Assembly: GCA_027451165.1 (NCBI GenBank)
Contig: DAIDJX010000042.1
Span: 1-16,173, forward strand
From: Prolixibacteraceae bacterium
GTDB taxonomy: Bacteria; Bacteroidota; Bacteroidia; Bacteroidales; Prolixibacteraceae
DNA: 16,173 nucleotides
Direction: 5' to 3'
Shown: piece by piece, positions 1 to 8,079 of the stretch
Layout of the letters: each line of letters starts with the position of its first letter
Position numbering within the stretch: the first letter of the stretch is position 1
Made by a program: the position numbers and the translations under genes
The notes under the pieces: generated by a model
The model's input: the letters and a program-made list of their open reading frames with translations, nothing else
What the model was told of the DNA's origin: nothing
The model's database searches: none

Positions 1-384
1 TTCAGCTCTGTCGATAAAATCAAGTTCATGAACGACCTTCGGACTTCTCATTTCACGGATGAAGAAATAAGAAGCATCATAAAGGTTTTGAAAGAACGGA
101 AGTTTATTTCATCGGCAGTCATTGCCACCCTGTTCCTGGGCGGATACAATATGCCTTTCCTCGGGAGCCTCGGTTTGTCTCAAAACCTGACCACGATGCT
201 CGGCTCCTTTTTCTTCTTTCTGAAAATCCTTCTGGTAATTTTCACTTTTATGTGGGTCAGGTGGACTTTACCACGTTTCCGCTACGACCAGCTCATGAAC
301 CTGGGCTGGAAAGGATTAATGCCACTGGCGCTCTTCAATTTCCTGGCTACCGGGATTTACTATTATTTCTTTGTCCTGAAATGA
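1..384 (+). CDS. nuoH: NADH-quinone oxidoreductase subunit H, C-terminal part (5' end outside window)
   Basis: NuoH is a membrane subunit of respiratory complex I. It sits at the junction with the peripheral arm and helps form the quinone-binding chamber. The reading frame is open from base 1, so the gene begins upstream; 127 residues up to the stop are visible. Recognisable family pieces are the helix carrying ATLFLGGYNMPF (about residues 42-53), a second hydrophobic helix, the strongly conserved VRWTLPRFRYDQLM block that follows it, and a last hydrophobic helix near the C-terminus. Directly before the LFLGG helix lies a charged stretch (about residues 5-34, with TDEEIRSIIKVLKERK), where I recall family members usually having a hydrophobic FFxAEYxNMF-type segment. 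The stop lies 4 bases before nuoI, which fits a nuo operon. Identity is secure; whether the charged stretch is a lineage insertion is not. Confidence 0.95.
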   Translation, partial: FSSVDKIKFMNDLRTSHFTDEEIRSIIKVLKERKFISSAVIATLFLGGYNMPFLGSLGLSQNLTTMLGSFFFFLKILLVIFTFMWVRWTLPRFRYDQLMNLGWKGLMPLALFNFLATGIYYYFFVLK

Positions 385-388
385 AAAG

Positions 389-967
389 ATGATGCAGAAA
401 CTGACCAACCGATCCTTCATAGCTTCCGACAAGAAGATGACCTTCAGGGAGAGGATATACCTTCCGGCGGTACTGAGCGGAATGGCCATCACCCTGCGCC
501 ATTTCTTCAAAAAGAAAGTGACCATCAGTTATCCGGAGCAAATCCGGGAATTCAGTAAGGTATACCGCGGACAACATGTATTGAAAAGGGATGAGCAGGG
601 CAGAGAACGTTGCACGGCCTGCGGATTATGCGCCGTTGCCTGTCCTGCTGAAGCCATCACCATGGTGGCTGCCGAACGGAAACCGGGTGAGGAACACCTT
701 TACCGGGAAGAAAAATATGCCAAAGTATATGAAATCAATATGCTGCGCTGTATTTTCTGCGGCGACTGTGAAGAGGCCTGCCCCAAGGAAGCCATCTTCC
801 TGACCGACCGGATCGTGGAGGCCAAATATAAACGTATGCCCTTTGTCTATGGAAAAGATTTGCTGGTGGAACCTGCCGACCCACATAAAAGGGTTGACAT
901 TTCGGCCCGGCAAACCAGTGAAGTACTGAAATTTAAAAATGATGACCGGTACGCACACAACCGTTGA
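389..967 (+). CDS. nuoI: NADH-quinone oxidoreductase subunit I, 2x[4Fe-4S] ferredoxin subunit
   Basis: NuoI carries iron-sulfur clusters N6a and N6b, which pass electrons through the peripheral arm of complex I towards cluster N2 and quinone. The 192-residue protein has the two required ferredoxin motifs: CTACGLCAVACP (Cys75, 78, 81, 85) and CIFCGDCEEACP (Cys121, 124, 127, 131). Each cysteine set is followed by the usual PxEAI segment. The N-terminal 60 residues are basic and amphipathic, as expected for contact with the membrane arm. Two ATG codons stand in tandem (389 and 392) and either could be the start. The gene lies 4 bases after nuoH and 25 bases before nuoJ, so it is part of the same transcript. 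The C-terminal tail after about residue 150 is hydrophilic and has no recognised motif. Confidence 0.97.
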   Translation: MMQKLTNRSFIASDKKMTFRERIYLPAVLSGMAITLRHFFKKKVTISYPEQIREFSKVYRGQHVLKRDEQGRERCTACGLCAVACPAEAITMVAAERKPGEEHLYREEKYAKVYEINMLRCIFCGDCEEACPKEAIFLTDRIVEAKYKRMPFVYGKDLLVEPADPHKRVDISARQTSEVLKFKNDDRYAHNR

Positions 968-992
968 ATATGAACCAAGTGAAACATAAATA

Positions 993-1532
993 ATGAGCTT
1001 CCTCTTTTATTTTCTATCGGCTATCATGATCATCAGTGGATTATTGCTGGTCTTTTCCAAAAGCCCGATCAACAGTGTCATTGCACTGATCGTTTGTTTC
1101 ATTGCCATGGGGGGCCAGTATATTTTGCTGAATGCCCAGTTTCTGGCGGTTGTGCACATTATTGTGTACACCGGCGCTATCATGGTTTTGTTCCTGTTTG
1201 TGATCATGCTACTCAACCTGAACAAGACCACCATTCCCCAAAAAACTTCCCTGACAAGAGTTTCCGCCGTAATCGCCGGGGGCCTTTTCTTCCTCGTGAT
1301 GATCGCAGCCTCCCGGCAGGCCCTTGAAATTACACCACGCTATCCCTTTGATGGCCATACAGGCCTGGTCTCTGCCATCGGAAAATCACTGTTCCACGAG
1401 TTTCTCCTGCCCTTCGAAATCTCTTCGGTGTTGTTCATCTCAGCCATGATCGGGGCAGTGATGTTCGGGAAAAAGGATCCCCCGGGCTATTCAGACCCGG
1501 TCTATCGTAACAATAACACAGGAACAGCATGA
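993..1532 (+). CDS. nuoJ: NADH-quinone oxidoreductase subunit J
   Basis: NuoJ is a small hydrophobic subunit of the complex I membrane arm, next to NuoK and NuoA. The 179-residue protein begins with a hydrophobic helix (FLFYFLSAIMIISGLLLVF) and carries the family signature VYTGAIMVLFLFVIMLL (about residues 58-74), in which the third membrane helix carries the pi-bulge important for proton coupling. Further hydrophobic helices lie around residues 90-108 and 140-158. The start ATG follows the nuoI stop by 25 bases and has no strong Shine-Dalgarno site. The stop codon overlaps the nuoK start by 4 bases (ATGA), which suggests coupled translation. The hydrophilic C-terminal tail (about residues 160-179) is not conserved in my memory of the family. 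Confidence 0.95.
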   Translation: MSFLFYFLSAIMIISGLLLVFSKSPINSVIALIVCFIAMGGQYILLNAQFLAVVHIIVYTGAIMVLFLFVIMLLNLNKTTIPQKTSLTRVSAVIAGGLFFLVMIAASRQALEITPRYPFDGHTGLVSAIGKSLFHEFLLPFEISSVLFISAMIGAVMFGKKDPPGYSDPVYRNNNTGTA

Positions 1533-1858
1533 ACGAAATTACCTCTGCCATCCAGATTATCCCGCTGGAACATTATATATTGCTGAGCATCATCATGTTC
1601 AGTATCGGTGTGCTGGGGGTGTTGTTCCGCCGCAATACCATTGTAATCCTGATGTGCATCGAACTGATGTTTAACTCTGTAAATTTGCTGCTGACGGCAT
1701 TTGCCGCTTATCATTCCGACCTGACAGGTCAGGTTTTTGTTTTTTTCATAATGATCGTGGCGGCTGCTGAAGTAGCCGTCGGGCTTTCTATCCTCGTAAT
1801 GATGAAAAGAAATGTCGATTCTGTGGATATTAACCAGCTAAACCGCTTGAAATGGTGA
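1529..1858 (+). CDS. nuoK: NADH-quinone oxidoreductase subunit K
   Basis: NuoK is a three-helix membrane subunit related to MrpC and is part of the proton path of complex I. At 109 residues it has the usual family length. The two membrane glutamates known to matter in NuoK are present: Glu45 within MCIELMFNSVNLLL and Glu81 within VAAAEVAVGLSILV. The start overlaps the nuoJ stop (ATGA), and the end overlaps the start of nuoL by 7 bases (1852-1858). The three reading frames J, K and L are therefore a continuous overlapping block, which keeps their production in step. No oddities are seen. Confidence 0.97.
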   Translation: MNEITSAIQIIPLEHYILLSIIMFSIGVLGVLFRRNTIVILMCIELMFNSVNLLLTAFAAYHSDLTGQVFVFFIMIVAAAEVAVGLSILVMMKRNVDSVDINQLNRLKW

Positions 1859-3753
1859 CGGATTCTTATTTGAAAGCGCTGGTCTGGCTGGTGCCACTGC
1901 TCCCGTTGGCCGGTTTTTTAATCACCGGACTGGGAAGGAAGCGACTTAAAGGGCATATTGCAGGGATACTGGCCAGTACTGCAGTGGTCATCTCTTTCGT
2001 GTTGTCAGTTATCCTGTTTTTCAGCCTGCGGAAACCGGGCACTGAGCCGTTGACGGTCACCCTTTTTTCCTGGATCACCACCGGAGAACTGTCGGTACCC
2101 TTTGCCTTCCTCATTGACCCCCTCTCGCTGACCATGATGCTGATTGTCACCGGAGTTGGCGCGCTGATCCATATTTATTCCATCGGGTATATGCACCACG
2201 ATGAGCGGGTAAATACCTTTTTTGCCCAGATGAACCTGTTTACCTTCAGTATGTTGCTGCTGGTGATGGGTTCCGGTTACCTTTTGCTTTTTATCGGCTG
2301 GGAAGGCGTGGGGCTTTGTTCCTATCTCCTCATTGGTTTCTGGTTCAAAAATCCGGATTACAACTATGCCGCCCGGAAGGCCTTTGTCATGAACCGCATA
2401 GGGGATCTGGGATTTCTCCTTGGCATTATCCTGATGTTCTTCACCTTTCATTCCCTTTCTTTTTCAGAAGTATTCGGCAAAGCGGCAACTTTTGATAAAG
2501 GAGCGCCGGTAATCACGGCCATCACCCTTTTGCTGCTGGTCGGCGCAGTGGGGAAGAGCGCCCAGATTCCGCTTTTTACCTGGCTCCCGGATGCCATGGC
2601 AGGGCCTACCCCGGTGTCTGCCCTTATCCATGCTGCTACCATGGTAACAGCCGGTATCTATATGATCGCACGGTCCGGAGTGCTGTTCAATCTTGCCCCG
2701 GTCACCCTCACTGTGATCATGGTGCTGGGACTGGCAACGGCAATTCTGGCTGCCATTATCGCACTGAAGCAGAACGACATCAAGAAAGTACTGGCCTATT
2801 CTACTGTTTCCCAGCTCGGCTATATGTTCCTGGCCCTTGGGTTGGGGGCCTATTCTGCCGCTGTTTTCCATGTGACAACCCATGCTTTTTTCAAAGCGCT
2901 GTTGTTCCTCGGAGCCGGTAGTGTGATCCATGCCATGGGAGGAGAACAGGATATCACCCGCATGGGAGGACTGAAAACTAAACTGCCGGTGACCTTCCTG
3001 ACCTTTGCCATCGCTACATTGGCCATCAGCGGGATCCCACCCTTTTCGGGATTCTTCAGCAAAGACCTGATCCTGGCCAAAGCATTTGAACATAACCTGG
3101 TTCTATATGTATTCGCGCTCGGGGGCGCTTTACTCACCTGTTTCTATATGTTCCGGCTGCTCTTTGTGGTTTTCTTCGGAAACCTTCGTTCCCCGGAAGT
3201 TCACCCGCATGAATCCCCGCGCATCATGACCATTCCGTTGATGATCCTCGCAGTCCTCGCAACCGTTGGAGGATTCCTGAATATGCCCTCCCTCCTGGGA
3301 GGCCATTCCGGATTCTTAGCGTTCCTGCAGCCTTCCACCCAGAGCCTTGAAACCGGGGAATTGGCTCATTCCACGGAATGGGGATTGATATTCCTGTCGC
3401 TGGCCCTGCTGGGAACAGTCTTTTGGATTGCCTGGAGAAAATTCCTGAAGCAGAAGCATATTCCGGAAAAGGATGACCATACCCTGAATTTAGCCGGGAA
3501 GATCGTATATCAAAAGTTGTATATCGACCAAATCTATGCTTTCCTGCTGGAAAAGCCATACAGCTGGCTTTCCTCATTCCTTTTCCGGAAAGTGGAAAAT
3601 CAGCTTCTTGATCCACTGGTGGACGGTGTCGGTCATCTGACTTCAGAACTCGGGACCTTAACCCGCAGGTTTCAACGGGGAAACCTGAGCTTTTACCTTT
3701 TTGCCATGGTGGCCGGAATTCTGTTGTTTATTGTTTTCATTCTTTTTGTTTGA
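1852..3753 (+). CDS. nuoL: NADH-quinone oxidoreductase subunit L, antiporter-like proton-pumping subunit
   Basis: NuoL is the distal antiporter-like subunit of complex I and also supplies the long lateral helix along the membrane arm. At 633 residues it has normal length. Key family motifs are visible: Glu151 in WEGVGLCSYLLIGFW on TM5, Lys235 in GAVGKSAQIPLFTWLPDAM on TM7, the following MAGPTPVSALIHAATMV loop and helix (about residues 249-265), and the later helix THAFFKALLFLGAGSVIH. Roughly residues 500-600 are mixed polar and fit the lateral helix, and the last 20 residues form a terminal hydrophobic anchor. The ATG at 1852 lies inside the end of nuoK and starts the family-typical N-terminal hydrophobic helix. 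The stop is 4 bases before the chosen nuoM start. Confidence 0.97.
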   Translation: MVTDSYLKALVWLVPLLPLAGFLITGLGRKRLKGHIAGILASTAVVISFVLSVILFFSLRKPGTEPLTVTLFSWITTGELSVPFAFLIDPLSLTMMLIVTGVGALIHIYSIGYMHHDERVNTFFAQMNLFTFSMLLLVMGSGYLLLFIGWEGVGLCSYLLIGFWFKNPDYNYAARKAFVMNRIGDLGFLLGIILMFFTFHSLSFSEVFGKAATFDKGAPVITAITLLLLVGAVGKSAQIPLFTWLPDAMAGPTPVSALIHAATMVTAGIYMIARSGVLFNLAPVTLTVIMVLGLATAILAAIIALKQNDIKKVLAYSTVSQLGYMFLALGLGAYSAAVFHVTTHAFFKALLFLGAGSVIHAMGGEQDITRMGGLKTKLPVTFLTFAIATLAISGIPPFSGFFSKDLILAKAFEHNLVLYVFALGGALLTCFYMFRLLFVVFFGNLRSPEVHPHESPRIMTIPLMILAVLATVGGFLNMPSLLGGHSGFLAFLQPSTQSLETGELAHSTEWGLIFLSLALLGTVFWIAWRKFLKQKHIPEKDDHTLNLAGKIVYQKLYIDQIYAFLLEKPYSWLSSFLFRKVENQLLDPLVDGVGHLTSELGTLTRRFQRGNLSFYLFAMVAGILLFIVFILFV

Positions 3754-3757
3754 CCCT

Positions 3758-5194
3758 ATGAAACTGCTGATCCTGTTATTCCTTCCCTTGTTCGCTGGCT
3801 TGCTCCTGCTGATCACCCGGAAATACAGATTCTCCGGATACCTTGCCCCCGCCTCGGCTTTGATCAGTCTGGTCGTTACCTTGATGGTCATATCAGGAGT
3901 TCCCTCCGGAAATGTTTCTGTCGACTGGATGCAGGTACCGGGTGTTCGCTTTAACCTTCAGCTCGACGAAATCAGCAAAATTATGCTCCTGCTGACAGGT
4001 TTGCTCTATCCATTCATCCTGCTTTCGTCATGGGGCAGGGAACAAACAAACCAGGCTTCCCTTCAAGCGCTGCTGCTTTTCTCGCAATCGGCCCTTACCG
4101 GGGTCTTCCTGGCCGGAAATGCATTCCTTTTTTATGTGTGCTGGGAACTTGCACTTCTTCCGGTATTCTTTATTCTTCTACTCTGGGGAGGACCCGGGCG
4201 GAGAAGCATTACCCTGAAGTTTTTTATATATACCCTTGCAGGAAGTCTTTTCCTGTTGTTTGGGATCATATACCTCTATCTTCAAACACCCGGACTGCAT
4301 TCTGCAGATTTTGCAGCAATGGCTCAGTTGCAACTTCCGGAAAAAACCCAACAATGGCTATTCTGGATCCTTTTCATTGGGTTGGCGGTCAAAATGCCAC
4401 TGTTCCCTTTTCATACCTGGCAGCCGCCTGCGTATACCACGGCTCCGCCACAGGGCACCATGGTACTGGCCGGGATCATGTCAAAAATGGGTATTTACGG
4501 GGTTTTTCGCCTGCTTTTCCTGGTCCTTCCACAGGGAGTGTTATTCTGGCAAAATACAGTGATTATTTTGGGGCTGACAGGGGTGGTGTATGCTTCGGTC
4601 ATTGCTTTCCGGCAAAACAATTTGAAAACACTGATCGCTTTTTCCTCCCTGGCCCATATCTCACTGATGGTGGCAGCACTCTTCGCTGCCAACACTTACG
4701 CTGTACAGGGCGTGTTGTTTCAGGTTGTTGCCCACGGGATTACCATTGTAGCGTTGTTTTACCTCGTTATGTTGACAGAGGAGAAAGCCGGCACCTCTGA
4801 ACTCAGCGGCATGGGAGGATTGAAAATCAGCGCTCCCCGCCTGGCCTTGCTGTTTATGCTGGTCATGCTCGGTGGAATTGCGCTTCCCCTTACCTCCGGA
4901 TTTATCGGAGAATTCCTGATGATTACCGGAATATTTAAGGTTTCAGTCTGGTTTGCCCTGGCGGGTGGCCTGACTTTGGTACTCGGGGCCGTTTATATGT
5001 TGTATGCTTATCAGCGGGCTTTTCTTGGACCTTTGAATCCGGCGCCGGAACATAAAGGCGATATTATAAGTAGGGATCAGTGGTGGCTGATCCCCTTGGT
5101 TATTCTGATACTTGTGCTTGGCATCTGGCCGCAGCCGGTACTTAACCTGGTGCTTACCATTCCCGAGCTTCTGCGTCCCCTGCCACTGCCCTGA
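3758..5194 (+). CDS. nuoM: NADH-quinone oxidoreductase subunit M, antiporter-like proton-pumping subunit
   Basis: NuoM is the middle antiporter-like proton-pumping subunit of complex I. The chosen ATG at 3758 gives 478 residues and starts with a hydrophobic helix (MKLLILLFLPLFAGLLLL). An in-frame ATG at 3701 lies well inside nuoL and would only add 19 residues read from nuoL sequence, so I reject it. Glu130 (CWELALLPVFFILLLWGG) and Lys212 (GLAVKMPLFPFHTW) are the expected TM5 and TM7 proton-path residues. The segment after FPFHTW reads QPPAYTTAPPQGTMVLAG, which differs from the enterobacterial LPDAHTEAPTAGSVLLAG. It resembles the QP-type variant that I recall from Bacteroidota and green sulfur bacteria. 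The gene lies 4 bases after nuoL and 32 bases before nuoN. Confidence 0.96.
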   Translation: MKLLILLFLPLFAGLLLLITRKYRFSGYLAPASALISLVVTLMVISGVPSGNVSVDWMQVPGVRFNLQLDEISKIMLLLTGLLYPFILLSSWGREQTNQASLQALLLFSQSALTGVFLAGNAFLFYVCWELALLPVFFILLLWGGPGRRSITLKFFIYTLAGSLFLLFGIIYLYLQTPGLHSADFAAMAQLQLPEKTQQWLFWILFIGLAVKMPLFPFHTWQPPAYTTAPPQGTMVLAGIMSKMGIYGVFRLLFLVLPQGVLFWQNTVIILGLTGVVYASVIAFRQNNLKTLIAFSSLAHISLMVAALFAANTYAVQGVLFQVVAHGITIVALFYLVMLTEEKAGTSELSGMGGLKISAPRLALLFMLVMLGGIALPLTSGFIGEFLMITGIFKVSVWFALAGGLTLVLGAVYMLYAYQRAFLGPLNPAPEHKGDIISRDQWWLIPLVILILVLGIWPQPVLNLVLTIPELLRPLPLP

Positions 5195-5226
5195 TCAAAC
5201 TGAATTGTTTACTGAATGAAAATCAA

Positions 5227-6600
5227 ATGAGTGCATTAATTATCACTGTTGTTCTGGGAATCGTAGTCCTCTACCTGGGATTTTTGAATAAGAAAGCCAT
5301 CCTCTCTCCGGTCGCGGTGGCCGGGTTACTGGTTGTACTCTGGTTTACATCCGGTGAATGGAATTCCGGAGCCGCATACTTCCATGATATGGTTGTTTTT
5401 GACAATTTCTCGGTGGCCTTCAATATTTCCATGATCATCCTTACCATTCTGATCTTCCTGTTTGGCATGGATTATTACAGAACCATGGAATTTCATGTCT
5501 CCGAACATTATGCCCTGATGATTTTTGCCCTCACAGGCGCCTTCCTGATGACCTCCTTCTCCAATTTCATCATGCTTTTCCTTGGAATTGAGATACTATC
5601 CATTCCTTTGTATATTCTTGCAGGTGGTAAAAAATACTCCTACCGGTCAAACGAAGCCTCCTTTAAATACTTCATGCTGGGCTCCTTCGCCACAACTATC
5701 TTTCTTTTCGGTATTGCATTGATTTACGGCACTACCGCTTCATTCTATCTTCCTGAAATTGAACAATATGTGGCAGGATGTAACGGGGAACTTCACCCCA
5801 TGCTCATGATCGGGCTTTTATTTGTCCTGATCGGTGTAGCCTTTAAAATTGCTGCTGCGCCCTTCCATTTCTGGAGCCCTGATGTCTATGAAGGCGCTCC
5901 CACGCTGGTGACGGTATTTATGTCAACAGTGGCTAAAACAGCCGGAATTGCAGCTTTTTACCGGTTACTGGGAATGGGTTTGCTCCCCCTCCCGGTTCCC
6001 CTCGAAAGAGCATTATGGGTAATGACCGGTCTTACCTTGCTGGTAGGAAATATGGGAGCACTCAGACAGACCAGTTTCAAACGTCTTCTGGCCTATTCTT
6101 CTATCGCACACAGTGGTTTTATCATGCTGGCCATGTTGTCGCAACATGATAATTCTGCTTCAACGCTGCTTTATTATACCTTTGTTTATTCCCTGGCCGT
6201 CATCCCGGTGTTTATCATATTTATCCTGGTTAAACGAGCATCCAACGGACTGGAACAACTGTCCGCATTTAACGGTCTTTTCCGGGAAAAACCCTGGATT
6301 GCCGCAGCCTTTGTCATCCTGATGGCCTCGCTGGCCGGAATTCCTCCCACTTCAGGCTTTCTGGCCAAATTCCAGGTATTTGTGTTGTCGATAGGCCAGG
6401 GGTACCTGTTTATTTCCCTGTTTGCCATTGTCATGGCCATTGTTGGGGTATACTACTATTTCATGGTGATCCGGGAAGCTTATACGGAATCTGAATTCGC
6501 AAAACCCATTGTTTTGAACCAGCTTAATGCAGCCCTCATTCTCATTTGTACACTGGGCGTGCTGATACTTGGAATTTTCTACAGGGCAATAATTATTTAA
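5227..6600 (+). CDS. nuoN: NADH-quinone oxidoreductase subunit N, antiporter-like proton-pumping subunit
   Basis: NuoN is the antiporter-like complex I subunit nearest the NuoJ/K/A block. The 457-residue protein contains Glu122 in FLGIEILSIPLYILAG and Lys207 in GVAFKIAAAPFHFWSPD, followed by VYEGAPTLVTVFMSTVAKTAG. These are the hallmark TM5 and TM7 motifs of NuoN. Further helices include LLAYSSIAHSGFIML and the SLAGIPPTSGFLAKF segment, also typical. The ATG at 5227 is the first in-frame start after the nuoM stop. The upstream sequence is A-rich with no clear Shine-Dalgarno site. It is the last gene of the nuo operon. Transcription meets the convergent - strand operon across the 156-base gap that follows, which contains hairpin repeats. 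Confidence 0.97.
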   Translation: MSALIITVVLGIVVLYLGFLNKKAILSPVAVAGLLVVLWFTSGEWNSGAAYFHDMVVFDNFSVAFNISMIILTILIFLFGMDYYRTMEFHVSEHYALMIFALTGAFLMTSFSNFIMLFLGIEILSIPLYILAGGKKYSYRSNEASFKYFMLGSFATTIFLFGIALIYGTTASFYLPEIEQYVAGCNGELHPMLMIGLLFVLIGVAFKIAAAPFHFWSPDVYEGAPTLVTVFMSTVAKTAGIAAFYRLLGMGLLPLPVPLERALWVMTGLTLLVGNMGALRQTSFKRLLAYSSIAHSGFIMLAMLSQHDNSASTLLYYTFVYSLAVIPVFIIFILVKRASNGLEQLSAFNGLFREKPWIAAAFVILMASLAGIPPTSGFLAKFQVFVLSIGQGYLFISLFAIVMAIVGVYYYFMVIREAYTESEFAKPIVLNQLNAALILICTLGVLILGIFYRAIII

Positions 6601-6676
6601 AAATCTTAATTCTTAAGTATTTGGAAAGTCTGGTCGGGATTGGTGTAAACGGGATCAGGTCAATGTGGCAAATCAA

Positions 6677-6746
6677 GTAGTGACGCACTACACTGCGTCA
6701 CTACACTGTAGTAGTAATTGTGACGCACTACAGTGCGTCATTACAC
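6677..6746. repeat. Two palindromic repeat units offset by 40 bases, between convergent operons
   Basis: Bases 6680-6706 and 6720-6746 are direct repeats of 27 bases that differ at only two positions. Each unit is also an inverted repeat. In the first, the 11-base arms GTAGTGACGCA and TGCGTCACTAC (6677-6687 and 6694-6704) pair around a 6-base loop. In the second, TGACGCACT and AGTGCGTCA (6721-6729 and 6732-6740) pair around two bases. A third, smaller inverted repeat lies between them (ACTACA and TGTAGT, 6700-6705 and 6707-6712) and would compete with the first. The position between two converging transcripts suits a two-way transcription end, but there is no T-run directly after either stem on either strand. 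A classic intrinsic terminator is therefore not proven, and a dispersed REP-like element is as likely. Confidence 0.8.
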
Positions 6747-6756
6747 AGCCAGATAT

Positions 6757-8079
6757 TCAGAATATGTTGGGAGGGATTTTTTTCCGGACATAGGTCCGGT
6801 AATGAATATTGACAGCCAGGGCAAATATACTGAGGCGGGGATGTTTTAAAAACCCGCGGTTAAGCAGGGTACGCGCCAGGATGCTTTTCCATGTAAACAC
6901 TTTGTTGTACAACCACCAGAACATTTCGCTCAGTTTTTCAGGAGATATCCGGGCTGGCTGATAAACGCATTTTGAACCGTCATATTCCTGAAAATCTTCC
7001 GTTATAAGCCGGTTTTCTGCTTTTAACCGGTGAAACAAAGGTGAACCCGGGGTAGGTGTCAGTATATAAAACCGGGGAATCGGGATACGGGTTTCCCTGA
7101 TAAAATCCCAGGTCGCACGGATGCTGTCTTCCGTATCACTGTCTGTTCCCAGCATCATTTCAGAACTTACCAGTATCCCAGCGTTGGAAATAGTCCTGAT
7201 CAGCTCCTTATGTTCGTTGACATGCAACCATGATTTATCCAGGTTATTCAAACCTTCCTGGGTGATGCTCTCTATCCCGAAACTCATCATTTCTCCTCCC
7301 GCCCGGACCACCTTTTCCAGCAAATCAGGATTCTTAGCCAGAAGCAGGGTACATTGGCTTGCCCATTTTATCTTCATGGGTTCGATTTCTTTGCACAATT
7401 TCTTCAGATATCCGGGATTCGATACGATATTGTCATCCAGCAGGTAGAACCGTTTAAAACCTAAATCTTTGACTCTCTGAATGTCCCGGATCACTTCTTC
7501 AACAGGGCGGGTCATGTATTTCCCTTGATACAACGAGGCAATGCTGCAAAAACTGCAGGAATGGGTGCATCCCCGTCCTGCTTGCACGGGGAGCATATTT
7601 CCGATCGGTTTTTCCAGCAACAGTTCATACCTGGGGAGTGGCAATCCGTTCAGGTGGTCAACCGGATGATGGTAAATTCTTCGGAGTGTCCTGCCTTTTT
7701 CAAAGTCCTGCAACATCAGGGGATATGAAACTTCCGCATCTCCAATCACCACGGAATCCACATATTCCAGGGCTTTCCCTGCAACCAGGGAAGCCATATA
7801 CCCGCCCATAACGACCGTTTTCCCCCTCCTGCGGAATTCTCCGGCGACTTCAATGCCCCGGTAAATGGCATAGCCCATGGTCCCGATGCCCACAATGTCT
7901 GCATCTGTTTCAAAATCAATAAGATCCACTACTTCGATTTTTACCTCCACTTCCCAGTGCGGGGGAGTCATGGCGGCCAGTAACGGAAATACCAATCCCG
8001 GAAGATGAATTTTCTTTTGTTTGCAGAGTTGGTGATCTGCCCCGTATTGGGTGGGTTGTATGAAGAGTATTTTAGGCAT
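6757..8079 (-). CDS. B12-binding-type radical SAM protein (fourth in operon)
   Basis: This 440-residue protein has the layout of the BchE-like class. An N-terminal Rossmann-like domain of the cobalamin-binding type (about residues 1-150) comes first, then a radical SAM barrel, then a helical C-terminal part. The radical SAM cluster motif is GRGCTHSCSFCSI (Cys171, 175, 178), and the later FGIES segment fits the SAM-contact strand. The N-terminal domain reads MGGYMAS where relatives have GGPHxT, and there is no DxHxxG motif, so cobalamin binding is not shown. The C-terminal region contains TPTPGSPLFHRLKAENRL and FWWLYNKVFTWKSIL, typical of this class. I chose the ATG at 8079, with GGAG 5 bases upstream and an 8-base overlap with the previous gene. 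A TTG at 8106 would add nine residues. The substrate is unknown. It is the last gene of the seven-gene operon. Confidence 0.88.
   Translation of the reverse strand: MPKILFIQPTQYGADHQLCKQKKIHLPGLVFPLLAAMTPPHWEVEVKIEVVDLIDFETDADIVGIGTMGYAIYRGIEVAGEFRRRGKTVVMGGYMASLVAGKALEYVDSVVIGDAEVSYPLMLQDFEKGRTLRRIYHHPVDHLNGLPLPRYELLLEKPIGNMLPVQAGRGCTHSCSFCSIASLYQGKYMTRPVEEVIRDIQRVKDLGFKRFYLLDDNIVSNPGYLKKLCKEIEPMKIKWASQCTLLLAKNPDLLEKVVRAGGEMMSFGIESITQEGLNNLDKSWLHVNEHKELIRTISNAGILVSSEMMLGTDSDTEDSIRATWDFIRETRIPIPRFYILTPTPGSPLFHRLKAENRLITEDFQEYDGSKCVYQPARISPEKLSEMFWWLYNKVFTWKSILARTLLNRGFLKHPRLSIFALAVNIHYRTYVRKKIPPNIF

Noticed and set aside
3701..3757. Longer in-frame start for nuoM at 3701
   Set aside because: It would read 19 codons inside nuoL. 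The ATG at 3758 directly follows the nuoL stop and begins the expected first membrane helix.
4030..4800. Open frame of 256 codons within nuoM on the same strand
   Set aside because: It is a shadow frame of nuoM, whose own frame carries clear membrane helices and the family motifs; the shadow protein shows no family features.
6605..6617. Small inverted repeat CTTAA-TTC-TTAAG just after nuoN as a terminator
   Set aside because: The stem is five A/T-rich pairs with no T-run after it, too weak to support a terminator call.
6677..6746. CRISPR array
   Set aside because: Only two repeats are present, with a spacer of 13 bases that itself contributes to a hairpin, and no cas genes are nearby.
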